The notes beneath the pieces are model-generated. The model was not told the DNA's origin and searched no databases. It was given only the letters and a program-made list of their open reading frames with translations. From NCBI GenBank assembly GCA_934086395.1, contig CAKOIE010000025.1, forward strand, positions 1 to 20,532: 20,532 nt of DNA, written 5' to 3'. Below, piece after piece: positions 8,835 to 16,395 of this stretch. How positions within the stretch are numbered: the stretch's first letter is position 1; every line of letters starts with the position of its first letter. This DNA comes from an uncultured Bacilli bacterium. GTDB taxonomy: Bacteria > Bacillota_I > Bacilli_A > RF39 > UBA660. A program made the position numbers and the translations under genes.

Positions 8835-8870
8835 TTTTAACACCTAGATGTATTATAGAATATTTTAAAG

Positions 8871-8901
8871 AAAATAAAAAGAAAACAATTTCAGTTTTCT
8901 T
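8871..8901 (-). terminator. Terminator of the 8918-10639 surface gene
   Basis: Minus strand AAGAAAAC, 7-base loop, GTTTTCTT followed by TTTATTTT. It separates the surface gene from mutS. Confidence 0.75.
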
Positions 8902-8917
8902 AAAATAAACTATCTTT

Positions 8918-10639
8918 TTACAAACTTAATTTATATGGACTATCTTTTTCGCCAGTTCCACTTGCTATCAAGATTTCAGATTTCAAGAAAACGGCCGGCA
9001 AAACCCCTAAGAAGGCATACGCGTCGCTGTAATCGACAGTACCGTACCCATGCACACAGAACACGCCAGACGGGCCATCAGAGTAAGGTGACAATGTCCA
9101 ATACCAACTAGACTTTTGTAACCAATTGTCTAATTTACATTTTGTATTAGTATAATCATTTTGTTCTTTTGCTTTATCATACACTACTCCAGCTCTTAAA
9201 TTTTCTCTACATTCACTATTTGTTGAAGCATATCCATAATCACTTGCATAAATTAGTCCAACCTTACCTGTCCACTCAGTAGGACGACTATTTTGATAGG
9301 TGATTGTTCCTCTTTCTTTATTATTTTGATCTAATAGAGGTAATCCATATGGTGGAGTAGTTGGGTTATTCCAAGTATTTCCTCCAATATTCCACACACT
9401 TTCACTTATCATATTTTGATAATTACTTTTTATAACGTTAGTATAATTAAATTCTCCAGTTTGGCGAAGTACGGGTTTCTTAGTTGTTGAATCATAATAT
9501 GAATTATACCATGTTGTATTTAACGTTAAGGATGTATTTAAATAATCACTGTTTAATTCCTTCATTAAATCTGCTTCTGTCCAATTATTATATCCCCAAT
9601 TATCGTTTCCTGTTGCGTCCCATGAAAAATTACCTAAGGATTCATTTCTAACTAACTTAATCTTTCTTTCAATTTTACCAGTTGAATCTTTTACATTAAA
9701 TACTCCTACTATTCTCCATAGTTCTCCTGTGTTACCAAACTCAACGTAATTTCTAGGCTCAGCACCTGTATATCTTACATTTTTATCTACGGTTGGATCG
9801 ATAAATAATCCATGTTTATTGTTACTATCTAGTTCTTGAACTTTACTTATATATTCTACTGCATTTATTCCTTTATTTTCAAAATTTACTACTAATTTAT
9901 TTGGCAATGAGGAAATATTATTTACTGTATATGACCATTTTCCAGTTGCATAATTGCATCTGAAACCTACTGAGCTATCTTTTAACTCAGTATTATCTTT
10001 ATATGCACTTGATACAGCACTATAAAAGCAAGTTGTAGGTAATTCTTTTACTTCTACTCCATCTACGTACGCTACTATATTTATATCTTTATTAATACCT
10101 TTAACATATTTTATTTGATTTGCTAGTTCTAAATCATTCCATATATATCCTGCATTTAAATTAAGTTTTATATAATAATCATTATTACTTTTATTATTTG
10201 TTAAGATAGTTAATGACTTAGTTTTATTTGTATTAATAGTTCCACTTACTTCACTAGATTCATCTTCTTTAGATACACTTATATCACTAGGTATATTATT
10301 ACTTGTCTCTGTACAATTTTGATTATTGCATAATTCATAAGTAAAATCATATTTAACATCTATTTTATTTAAATTAGTTAATATTATATTAAATTGTTCT
10401 AATTTACCCGCTTGTAAATGTAATATTCTATCATTTGTTTCACCACTATTTGTTGTTATATTAAATGATAAATCATTTACCTTTATATTAGCTATCTTTT
10501 TATTTTGACCTACTGTAAACATTGATAATGAATAACCTAAAGTAAATATAAATAATAATATAATTCCCATTATAGTTAATATCTTAGCCTGTTTATCTTT
10601 TTTTATTAAATTAAAAAATTTGATAAGTTTAGTTTTCAT
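8918..10639 (-). CDS. Membrane-anchored surface protein with hypervariable-looking C-terminal domain
   Basis: A 573-residue protein with one N-terminal membrane segment (about 18-42), so it is probably anchored facing outward. The region to about 170 is an Asn/Thr-rich beta-type segment. A Cys-containing part follows (CFYSAV...FRCNYATGKW, ~200-240). From ~285 it shows a layout I recall from gut Firmicutes surface proteins: NYVEFGN, LWRIVGVF, VGLIYASDYGYA (~460), paired Cys and LDNWL. It closes with WYWTLSP...GVLPAVFLKS and a GTGEKDSPYKL tail. That ending resembles DUF6273/C-type-lectin-like domains, many of which are DGR targets. Codons for residues ~513-551 are GC-rich and A-poor, unlike the rest of the gene. 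Start ATG 10639 has AGGAG nine bases upstream. The promoter at 10665-10692 contains a G7 tract. Function is unknown; adhesion or ligand binding is inferred. Confidence 0.85.
   Translation of the reverse strand: MKTKLIKFFNLIKKDKQAKILTIMGIILLFIFTLGYSLSMFTVGQNKKIANIKVNDLSFNITTNSGETNDRILHLQAGKLEQFNIILTNLNKIDVKYDFTYELCNNQNCTETSNNIPSDISVSKEDESSEVSGTINTNKTKSLTILTNNKSNNDYYIKLNLNAGYIWNDLELANQIKYVKGINKDINIVAYVDGVEVKELPTTCFYSAVSSAYKDNTELKDSSVGFRCNYATGKWSYTVNNISSLPNKLVVNFENKGINAVEYISKVQELDSNNKHGLFIDPTVDKNVRYTGAEPRNYVEFGNTGELWRIVGVFNVKDSTGKIERKIKLVRNESLGNFSWDATGNDNWGYNNWTEADLMKELNSDYLNTSLTLNTTWYNSYYDSTTKKPVLRQTGEFNYTNVIKSNYQNMISESVWNIGGNTWNNPTTPPYGLPLLDQNNKERGTITYQNSRPTEWTGKVGLIYASDYGYASTNSECRENLRAGVVYDKAKEQNDYTNTKCKLDNWLQKSSWYWTLSPYSDGPSGVFCVHGYGTVDYSDAYAFLGVLPAVFLKSEILIASGTGEKDSPYKLSL
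8985..9105 (-). other. Candidate DGR-type variable region
   Basis: In 9001-9090 I count 49 G/C of 90 (54%). On the coding strand A is only 12 of 90 (13%) while T is 29 of 90. Sampled coding-strand DNA nearby is around 40% A. Codons are mostly of the NNC/NNT type (TAC, GAT, GGC, TTC, AGC, GAC), as expected if AAY codons of a template were randomised at A positions. It encodes the exposed-loop part of the lectin-like fold between WYWTLSP and PAVFLKS. No template repeat is in the window. Confidence 0.55.
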
Positions 10640-10662
10640 ATTTTTAAACTCCTATTCTTATC

Positions 10663-10715
10663 AAATTATATTACTAAAAGCCCCCCCGTCAAGCGAAAAC
10701 TTGTTCTAATTTTTG
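10663..10715 (-). repeat. 53-bp direct repeat, copy 1 (promoter plus ylbL tail fragment)
   Basis: Identical over 53 bp to 12446-12498. On the minus strand it starts inside codons equal to the last codons of ylbL (QKLEQVFA, stop), then the G7 tract, then the -10 box. Here those codons are a detached fragment, not part of a gene. Confidence 0.93.
10665..10692 (-). promoter_or_regulatory. Promoter with G7 tract in the spacer (8918-10639 gene)
   Basis: TTGACG (10687-10692), 16-bp spacer starting with six of the seven G, TATAAT (10665-10670). Adding one G would give the optimal 17-bp spacing. Predicted start is near 10658, leaving a ~20-base leader with AGGAG before ATG 10639. Slippage of the G run should modulate transcription. 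Confidence 0.7.
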
Positions 10716-10773
10716 AATTATAAATTTTTAATTTATTATATATAACTTTTAGCGAATTAATTTATACAATTTT

Positions 10774-12417
10774 TTAACTTATATAATCAGATGAAACTAA
10801 ACTAATTCTAGCATAACCATTCCCATTATGTCCTTTACCAGTTTCATAATATCCACCACCTGGTTTAGGCATTTGTTTTAGTTCACCTTTTACGTCTGTC
10901 CAATTATAGCCATTACCATCTATCATTACAGTATCAGTAAATTGTAAACCACTATAATGAATACTTTGTCCAGTATGAATTAAATTGTTTTCAGTACTTT
11001 CCTCTTTAATAGCGTCACATCCATTATGTCCTGAAATAAAGGATGATCCTCCACCAGCGTTTGCTGCACTAGAATATGAGCTTCCATAATAGCCAGAACC
11101 ACCATGAGCCGTACCAGAAGGAGAGCCACCAAAATTATAAGCATTTTGAGTTGCGCCTTTACCCTCATAATGTGTTATATCCGAACGATATCCCATTCCG
11201 TCATATCCAACTAATCCACCTCCAGAACCACCATTACCACCATATATCATGCCACCGCCACCAGCAGAAACTATAATTCTAGATTTTAAACTAGTAAAAT
11301 CATCCCATTCAATTCCTGTTATTAATCTAACATCAGTTGCTCCGCCACCACCAACGCAAGATCCTAATTTACTTCCATTAAAAGAATTATTCGTATTATA
11401 ACCATAACAACTATCGTAAACACCATTAGGATGTTCCCCTACAAATACATGTAAATACGTACCTTTTTTTAAATATATATTTCCTTCAGTATAACCTCCA
11501 AGACCACCATTTGATCCTCCACCACTTGCACCCCATAAAGCTATTTTATAAATCCCATCTACTGGTGTAATAAATGTATAATGTGGATTACTATTTTCAC
11601 TAGTTGGTTTAATAAATTCATAATTATAAACACTAGAACTACTATAATTTGCGTTTATTGTAGTTAAATCATTAATAGTTAGTTTATTATCTATTATCTT
11701 TCCATTCCCACTTTTTACACTCCAACCTGTAAAAAAAGATCCATTTTGTGATGTTTGAACAGGTAATTCATATTCCTTATTCTTCTCATATTTAAAACTT
11801 TTATTTATATTATGTTTATCATCAACTATTGTTAAATTAACAAGTTCAGTTGGTTTTTCTATTGTTATATAAGCCGATAATTGTTTTCCCATATCTTCAT
11901 TTTGACTTGTATATATTTTATTAGGAAAAGATATAGTTAATGTATAACTATGTGTTACTCCATTTATATAATCTCCATCTTTATCAAAAGTACCATATCC
12001 TAAACTTACAATACTTTTACCACTTTTTAATGTATTAGGCATAACATATGCAATTGTTCCATTATTTGAAGGATTGTTTCCCTCAATCTCATAATTTATT
12101 GCTCCATCACTAAATGTATTTTTTTCTACTACAAGTTTAATACCATAACTCATTAAATCACTATAATCTTTTCCTGTATTATTTCTTCCAGTTAAACTAA
12201 ATTCTTTTTTTAATGTCCACCCAGGTAAAACAGAAGTTGCATTTATTTGACTACTACCATTTTCATATGTTAAATCTACACTACCACTATTAAAAACTAT
12301 AGTAGATACTTGTTCATTTCCATTTATAACAGGAGCTAAATAAGCCGCCGTTACTCCAATAACTAACGTTAATAATAATCCAATAAGCATTGGTATAATC
12401 AATATTTTTTTCTTCAT
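10774..12417 (-). CDS. TasA-like secreted protein with ALK-type glycine-rich C-terminal domain
   Basis: From ATG 12417 it is 547 residues. The signal peptide (MKKKILIIPM..., ending near VTAAYLAP) is followed by a TasA/camelysin-like beta domain (~30-195, with FNSGSVDLTY and FSLTGRNNTG). Next comes an InlB-type repeat (~200-265, GSFFTGWSVKSGNGKI) and a ~270-residue glycine-rich domain. The last has the order WGASGGG, GGLGGYTEG, VGGGGATDVRL, RIIVSAGGGG, GGSGGG, GGGSSFISG, NGYARISLV. This matches the glycine-rich domain of ALK/LTK-type proteins (PF12810), also found in bacterial surface proteins. The GTG at 12432 is an alternative start. AGGTG lies 12 bases before ATG 12417, which is long. No SipW-type signal peptidase is in the window. 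The gene lies between two 53-bp direct repeats and has the G7 promoter. No hairpin terminator is seen downstream. Confidence 0.85.
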   Translation of the reverse strand: MKKKILIIPMLIGLLLTLVIGVTAAYLAPVINGNEQVSTIVFNSGSVDLTYENGSSQINATSVLPGWTLKKEFSLTGRNNTGKDYSDLMSYGIKLVVEKNTFSDGAINYEIEGNNPSNNGTIAYVMPNTLKSGKSIVSLGYGTFDKDGDYINGVTHSYTLTISFPNKIYTSQNEDMGKQLSAYITIEKPTELVNLTIVDDKHNINKSFKYEKNKEYELPVQTSQNGSFFTGWSVKSGNGKIIDNKLTINDLTTINANYSSSSVYNYEFIKPTSENSNPHYTFITPVDGIYKIALWGASGGGSNGGLGGYTEGNIYLKKGTYLHVFVGEHPNGVYDSCYGYNTNNSFNGSKLGSCVGGGGATDVRLITGIEWDDFTSLKSRIIVSAGGGGMIYGGNGGSGGGLVGYDGMGYRSDITHYEGKGATQNAYNFGGSPSGTAHGGSGYYGSSYSSAANAGGGSSFISGHNGCDAIKEESTENNLIHTGQSIHYSGLQFTDTVMIDGNGYNWTDVKGELKQMPKPGGGYYETGKGHNGNGYARISLVSSDYIS

Positions 12418-12425
12418 AATAAAAA

Positions 12426-12449
12426 ATTTCACCTAACCTATAGTGAAAT
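12426..12449. promoter_or_regulatory. Inverted repeat overlapping -10/leader (possible operator)
   Basis: ATTTCAC (12426-12432), 10 bases, GTGAAAT (12443-12449). The same 24 bp occurs at 20497-20520 before another TasA-like gene. It overlaps the -10 box on one side and the AGGTG ribosome site on the other. If transcription starts near 12441 the upstream arm is not in the RNA, so a protein-binding operator is more likely than an RNA hairpin. Confidence 0.5.
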
Positions 12450-12498
12450 TATATTACTAAAAGCCCCCCCGTCAAGCGAAAACTTGTTCTAATTTTTG
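12446..12498 (-). repeat. 53-bp direct repeat, copy 2 (true ylbL 3' end plus promoter)
   Basis: Identical to 10663-10715. In this copy the right part is the genuine end of ylbL (stop TGA at 12472-12474). The two copies flank the 10774-12417 gene in the same orientation, 1783 bp apart. Confidence 0.93.
12448..12475 (-). promoter_or_regulatory. Promoter with G7 tract in the spacer (10774-12417 gene)
   Basis: TTGACG (12470-12475), 16-bp spacer with the G tract (the seven G span 12464-12470), TATAAT (12448-12453). The -35 box overlaps the ylbL stop codon, so the G run lies just outside that gene and its length cannot affect the YlbL product. Confidence 0.7.
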
Positions 12499-13491
12499 GA
12501 TTGTTTCATCAAATGTACCAACTTCAATAACCTTTATATTATATTTATATTTATCCATTAATTTTTTAACCTCTTCATAATTTCCCTTAGGGCATATAAA
12601 TATATCTGCTTTCTTTTTAACAGCTGATGCTAATTTATAATTTATTCCTCCAATAGCACCTACATTCCCATCTCTATCTATAGTACCTGTTCCAACAATC
12701 TTTTTTCCTTTTGTAATATCTTCACTTGTTAAAGCATTATACATAGATAAACTCATTATTAATCCTCCCGAAGGACCTGATTCACTATTTTTATTTTTAA
12801 TTTCTAAATTATACTTACTGCTAACATCTAATAAAGAAACAACTGAAATTCCAATATATTTTCCGTTATCTTTTTCATAAATTTTAGCACTAGTTTCATA
12901 TTCATTATTCTTTCTTTTATACTTAATTTTAATTTCATCATTAATGTTCTTATTACTTACATATTCTTTAAAAGTATTTAAATCTTTAAATAAAATATTG
13001 TCATAAGAAATTATTACATCTCCTACTTTTAAATCACTTGTATTTTCTTTAGTTAAATAATAAATATAAAATGTTTCTTTATCTAAATTAAAATCTACTC
13101 CTGCTTTTTTTAGTGCTACATATTTAGCATCAGCCATTGCTTTTTGGTAATCTAATCTATCTTGAATTTCTACATCTTCCATAGTTTCATTATCAATTAC
13201 TACATCACTATTTTTAACTAATTCCCAATTAGGCATTAATTTAGCAATTAAGTAAATAGGAGTCTTTCCTTTTATAGCAGAAACATAGGCCATATTAAAT
13301 GTTCCATTTGCTTTATATAAGTTATTACCACTTATTCTTTCATCAACATTAACAATACCACCAGGTTTATAAATCATATAACCTGTGTCATAAAAACAAA
13401 AACAAATAAATATAATTAAAAAGATTAATTCTTTTAAATTAATACCGATATACTTATTATAAAATTTTTTTAACTTATCTAATTTTTCCAT
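12472..13491 (-). CDS. ylbL: PDZ/Lon-type serine protease, YlbL/SepM-like
   Basis: A 339-residue membrane-anchored protease: one N-terminal membrane helix (~18-38), a long outside segment, a PDZ domain (~115-205, KVGDVIISYDN) and a C-terminal Lon protease domain. The catalytic Ser lies in SGPSGGLIM near residue 240. The catalytic Lys is in GGINYKLAS near 286, with the family motif GTGTIDRDGNVGAIGG between them. Relatives cleave secreted or membrane peptides: SepM matures a streptococcal pheromone, and Bacillus YlbL is linked to cell-division control after DNA damage. The substrate here is unknown. It is divergent from the ylbJ-like gene, 32 bp apart, matching the ylbJ-ylbL association in Bacillus. 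No strong ribosome site is seen before ATG 13491. Its last codons double as part of the surface-gene promoter repeat. Confidence 0.88.
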   Translation of the reverse strand: MEKLDKLKKFYNKYIGINLKELIFLIIFICFCFYDTGYMIYKPGGIVNVDERISGNNLYKANGTFNMAYVSAIKGKTPIYLIAKLMPNWELVKNSDVVIDNETMEDVEIQDRLDYQKAMADAKYVALKKAGVDFNLDKETFYIYYLTKENTSDLKVGDVIISYDNILFKDLNTFKEYVSNKNINDEIKIKYKRKNNEYETSAKIYEKDNGKYIGISVVSLLDVSSKYNLEIKNKNSESGPSGGLIMSLSMYNALTSEDITKGKKIVGTGTIDRDGNVGAIGGINYKLASAVKKKADIFICPKGNYEEVKKLMDKYKYNIKVIEVGTFDETIQKLEQVFA

Positions 13492-13523
13492 ATAGTTTAT
13501 TATATCACTTAATAGGAGAAGAT

Positions 13524-14390
13524 ATGAAGAATATTTTTAAAACTTTATTATGTTTTTTATTTATTTTACTAATATTTACAAACAGAAATATATTAATTAA
13601 TAGTACAATTGAATCAATTGATTTATTTAATAGAAGCATATTTCCTAGTATCTTTCCTATTATGATACTAAGTAATTTTATCATGAGTACTAATATTATT
13701 AATTTATTATCAAATACTTTAGGAATATTTTTTTCTAATTTATTTAATTGTAATAAATGTTCTATATATCCATTTATTATGTCTTGTATAAGTGGAACTC
13801 CAAGTAACGCTAAATATATTAAAGATTTATTAGATAATAAGTGTATAACTAAAAATGAAACAATTAAACTATTATCTATGTGTATGTTATATAATCCAAT
13901 ACTTATAATTACTTTAACAAGTTATTTAGATAGAAAAGATTCTATCTTATTAGTAATTATAAATATATTAATTAATTTATTTATAGGATTAATTAATAGA
14001 TCTATTAAAGTTGAAATAATTAATAAACCAATTTTAATAAAAAAATTTAATTTAATAGAAACTATTAATAGCTCAATAAATGCCTTACTGTCTATATTGG
14101 GAATTATTATACTATTTAATATTATAAATGGATTACTTCCTATTGAACATCCATTAATAACCGGTATTTTTGAACTTACAAATGGTATTAATCTTATTAA
14201 CAAATCCTTAACTACATATAAAAATAAAATACTATATACTGGTGTTCTATTAAGTTTTGGAGGATTATCTATAATAACGCAAATAAAAAGTATTTTCAAA
14301 GAAGAAAATACTTTAGATTATACTTTATTTTATAAATCAAGAATTATTCATTTAATATTATTTATTATAATAATTGAAATAATATATTAA
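13524..14390 (+). CDS. ylbJ: Polytopic membrane protein, YlbJ-like
   Basis: A 288-residue, almost entirely hydrophobic protein with about seven or eight predicted membrane segments. The motif SCISGTPSNAKYIKDLL (~93-109) corresponds to the Ser-Gly-x-Pro..Ala-Lys loop of YlbJ/nucleoside-recognition-type membrane proteins. In spore formers YlbJ is a sporulation membrane protein, but no other sporulation gene is visible here, so its role may differ. Start ATG 13524 has AGGAG five bases upstream. It is the only plus-strand gene in the middle of the window. It diverges from the ylbL-like gene and ends eight bases from the convergent prepilin gene, with no hairpin between them. Assignment rests on the loop motif plus ylbL linkage. 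Confidence 0.7.
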   Translation: MKNIFKTLLCFLFILLIFTNRNILINSTIESIDLFNRSIFPSIFPIMILSNFIMSTNIINLLSNTLGIFFSNLFNCNKCSIYPFIMSCISGTPSNAKYIKDLLDNKCITKNETIKLLSMCMLYNPILIITLTSYLDRKDSILLVIINILINLFIGLINRSIKVEIINKPILIKKFNLIETINSSINALLSILGIIILFNIINGLLPIEHPLITGIFELTNGINLINKSLTTYKNKILYTGVLLSFGGLSIITQIKSIFKEENTLDYTLFYKSRIIHLILFIIIIEIIY

Positions 14391-14398
14391 TTAAATGG

Positions 14399-16300
14399 TT
14401 ATCCAATACGAAACGCTGGAGAAAAACCACCATATCCATCAGCATAATGTCCAGAATATCCACCCTCAGCAATAACATGAATAAATCTTGTATCATTTGT
14501 AAATTCACTTGTACGCATTCTCCACCATTCATTAACTCCATTAAATTTTTTAATAGCACCTGAAAAATTATCTGTGTAAACGCCTTTTGATTTATAATAA
14601 TCTAATTGTCTTGTTGTATAATATGCTGAATCAAATGTCGAAACAGGTCTACTTGAACCATTTTCAAATATTTCATGACCACTCAATAAATATATTTTAT
14701 CAACAGAATCCCAATTTCCATCATTTCTATTCGGATTTCTATCAGAATTTCCACGTCCAGAAACAACATAAGTATCTATAATAATATTTCTTAAATCCCA
14801 TGGTAATTTGTTAAAAAATTCTCCATTAGCATATCCTCTTAAATATGAACCAGTCCATCCATTTTTATTAGTTTGCCAAGTATTCATTGGCTTTTTTTCT
14901 ATTATTTCGGCAAATTCTACAACAAATCCGCATCCAGTTTGAGAAAATCCTGAAGTAAAGCATTCTGATGGAGTAGAATTATTTGCAACACGTATCCTAT
15001 AATTTGAACCTGAAATATTTATAATTTTTTCAGAACCAACTGGATATATGTAACCATAGCCTTTCCTTACATAAGATACTATAACATCCCATGAATCATT
15101 TGCAAATGATGGTTTATGAAAATTTATATTTGAATAACAATAACCTTTATTTCCTGCATTATCTTTAACTTCAAAATTTTGATTTTGAGTTAATCCCGAA
15201 ACTGTATATTCATTTTTCTCACACCCTGATTCATTATCATGACATATAACTCTGGCACTATATCCAATTATAATATTTCCACCAACATTTTGTACTGAAC
15301 ATGTAGGTGGATTTTTATCTACTGGTACATTGACATTACAATATCCTTTATTTCCTGCTTTATCTTCAACCATAAATGTTCTATTTTGCTTTACACCAAC
15401 ATGAGTTTGATATCCTTCTTTACAACCACTACCTACATCGCTACAGGTAACACCAACTGTCCAACCATTTATATAATCCCCACCTGTTATATTTGTAGTA
15501 CAAGTAGGTGGGACAATATCTGCTCTTATATTTATTTTTACAATTACATCTTCATCTGGCATTGTAAAAGAAAATTTATTAGTTGTTGGACATAAATTAT
15601 TTATACATTCAACACTTTCTAATTGATTTAAAACAGAATCATAATCAAATGAAACATTAACCACATCATTAGGATAATACTTACCACTTCCTTTAAGATT
15701 ATAAGCAAGTCCATTTTCACTAATTACCTGAACTTGTTTTTTAAATGCCTTAGTATAAATATAATTTATATCTAAATCATAATTTTCTGTATTATCTCTA
15801 ATTGGCATAATCATTCTAATACTATAATCATTTACATTACCAACTCTATCAATTACAATATCTAAATTATCTTTTGGTTCAATAGATATTTCTCTTACAG
15901 TTTGAGTTTCGATAACATTTCCCTTACCTCTTTTATATGCTAAAAAATACTTATTATTATTTTCATAATATAATATATATCCCTCATTATTTTTAACATT
16001 ATTACCATCATAAAGTAACTTAATACAATTAACTCTACTAGCAGAAGAAGGAATAATATTATTACTACTATCATTCAAATTACAACTTGTAGTGGGAGTA
16101 TTTTCCATCCCAAATGAATCCAAATCTTTTTGAACTTCTCTTGTAATTATTAATACTGATGCTTTATTATTACTTCTATTATTTTGTCTTTCATTCGCAT
16201 TCTTAATAGTCATTATAATTTGAAACAAAAATATCATTACAATTGAAATTAAGGCAATACTTACAACTATTTCAATCAATGTTAAACCTTTCTTATTCAT
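14399..16300 (-). CDS. Prepilin-like surface protein A: Ig-like repeats and lectin-like tip domain
   Basis: 633 residues. It begins MNKKGLTLIEIVVSIAL, a type IV prepilin motif cleaved after Gly5, with the conserved Glu5 of the mature chain and a membrane helix. Residues ~40-260 are a pilin-like and InlB-like segment (FSFTMPDEDVIVKI). Then come two ~57-residue Cys-rich Ig-like repeats (PPTC...C.D..SGC...AGNKGYC). From ~400 a domain homologous to the C-terminal half of the 19183-20493 protein follows (VRVANN/IRVANN, CGFVVEFA, YANGEFFNKLP, KIYL, TRQLDYY, GFSPAFRIG). It resembles DUF6273/C-type-lectin-like folds. The last ~40 codons are A-poor. AGGAGG lies eight bases before ATG. The first ~340 residues equal protein B except one Ile/Val. 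A pilus-tip adhesin is an inference; no pilus assembly genes are present. Confidence 0.87.
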   Translation of the reverse strand: MNKKGLTLIEIVVSIALISIVMIFLFQIIMTIKNANERQNNRSNNKASVLIITREVQKDLDSFGMENTPTTSCNLNDSSNNIIPSSASRVNCIKLLYDGNNVKNNEGYILYYENNNKYFLAYKRGKGNVIETQTVREISIEPKDNLDIVIDRVGNVNDYSIRMIMPIRDNTENYDLDINYIYTKAFKKQVQVISENGLAYNLKGSGKYYPNDVVNVSFDYDSVLNQLESVECINNLCPTTNKFSFTMPDEDVIVKINIRADIVPPTCTTNITGGDYINGWTVGVTCSDVGSGCKEGYQTHVGVKQNRTFMVEDKAGNKGYCNVNVPVDKNPPTCSVQNVGGNIIIGYSARVICHDNESGCEKNEYTVSGLTQNQNFEVKDNAGNKGYCYSNINFHKPSFANDSWDVIVSYVRKGYGYIYPVGSEKIINISGSNYRIRVANNSTPSECFTSGFSQTGCGFVVEFAEIIEKKPMNTWQTNKNGWTGSYLRGYANGEFFNKLPWDLRNIIIDTYVVSGRGNSDRNPNRNDGNWDSVDKIYLLSGHEIFENGSSRPVSTFDSAYYTTRQLDYYKSKGVYTDNFSGAIKKFNGVNEWWRMRTSEFTNDTRFIHVIAEGGYSGHYADGYGGFSPAFRIG

Positions 16301-16314
16301 AATTAAATCCTCCT
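15279..16314 (-). repeat. 1036-bp near-identical direct repeat, copy A
   Basis: Matches 16871-17906 at a constant offset of 1592 bp. By eye I find only four differences (16244, 16249, 16253, 16256), all clustered in the membrane-helix codons. The right end carries AGGAGGATTTAATT, which in the other copy is the 3' end of ftsW, so the repeat was copied from the ftsW-adjacent gene. Confidence 0.93.
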
Positions 16315-16344
16315 AAAAAATAGAATCATTTATATTAAATAATT

Positions 16345-16376
16345 AATCCACAGGACTAATAAAAATCCTATGGAAT
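16345..16376 (-). other. Intergenic hairpin between the two prepilin genes
   Basis: Minus strand ATTCCATAGGA pairs with TCCTGTGGATT (11-bp stem, one mismatch and one G-U, 10-base loop). No T-run follows, so it is not a standard terminator. It may stabilise or process a joint ftsW-pilin transcript. Confidence 0.5.
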
Positions 16377-16395
16377 CAAATTAAAAAATAATATA

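Noticed and set aside
12426..12449. RNA hairpin hiding the ribosome site
   Set aside because: The upstream arm overlaps the -10 box and would not be transcribed from the predicted start, so an RNA switch is not supported.
13922..14299. 125-codon minus-strand open frame inside the ylbJ-like gene
   Set aside because: Antisense mirror of a hydrophobic membrane protein gene with no ribosome site or recognisable motif.
15386..15595. 69-codon plus-strand open frame, repeated exactly at 16978-17187
   Set aside because: Its apparent conservation is only due to the 1036-bp duplication of the prepilin genes on the other strand.
16345..16376. Intrinsic terminator between the prepilin genes
   Set aside because: The stem is good but no T-run follows on the minus strand.
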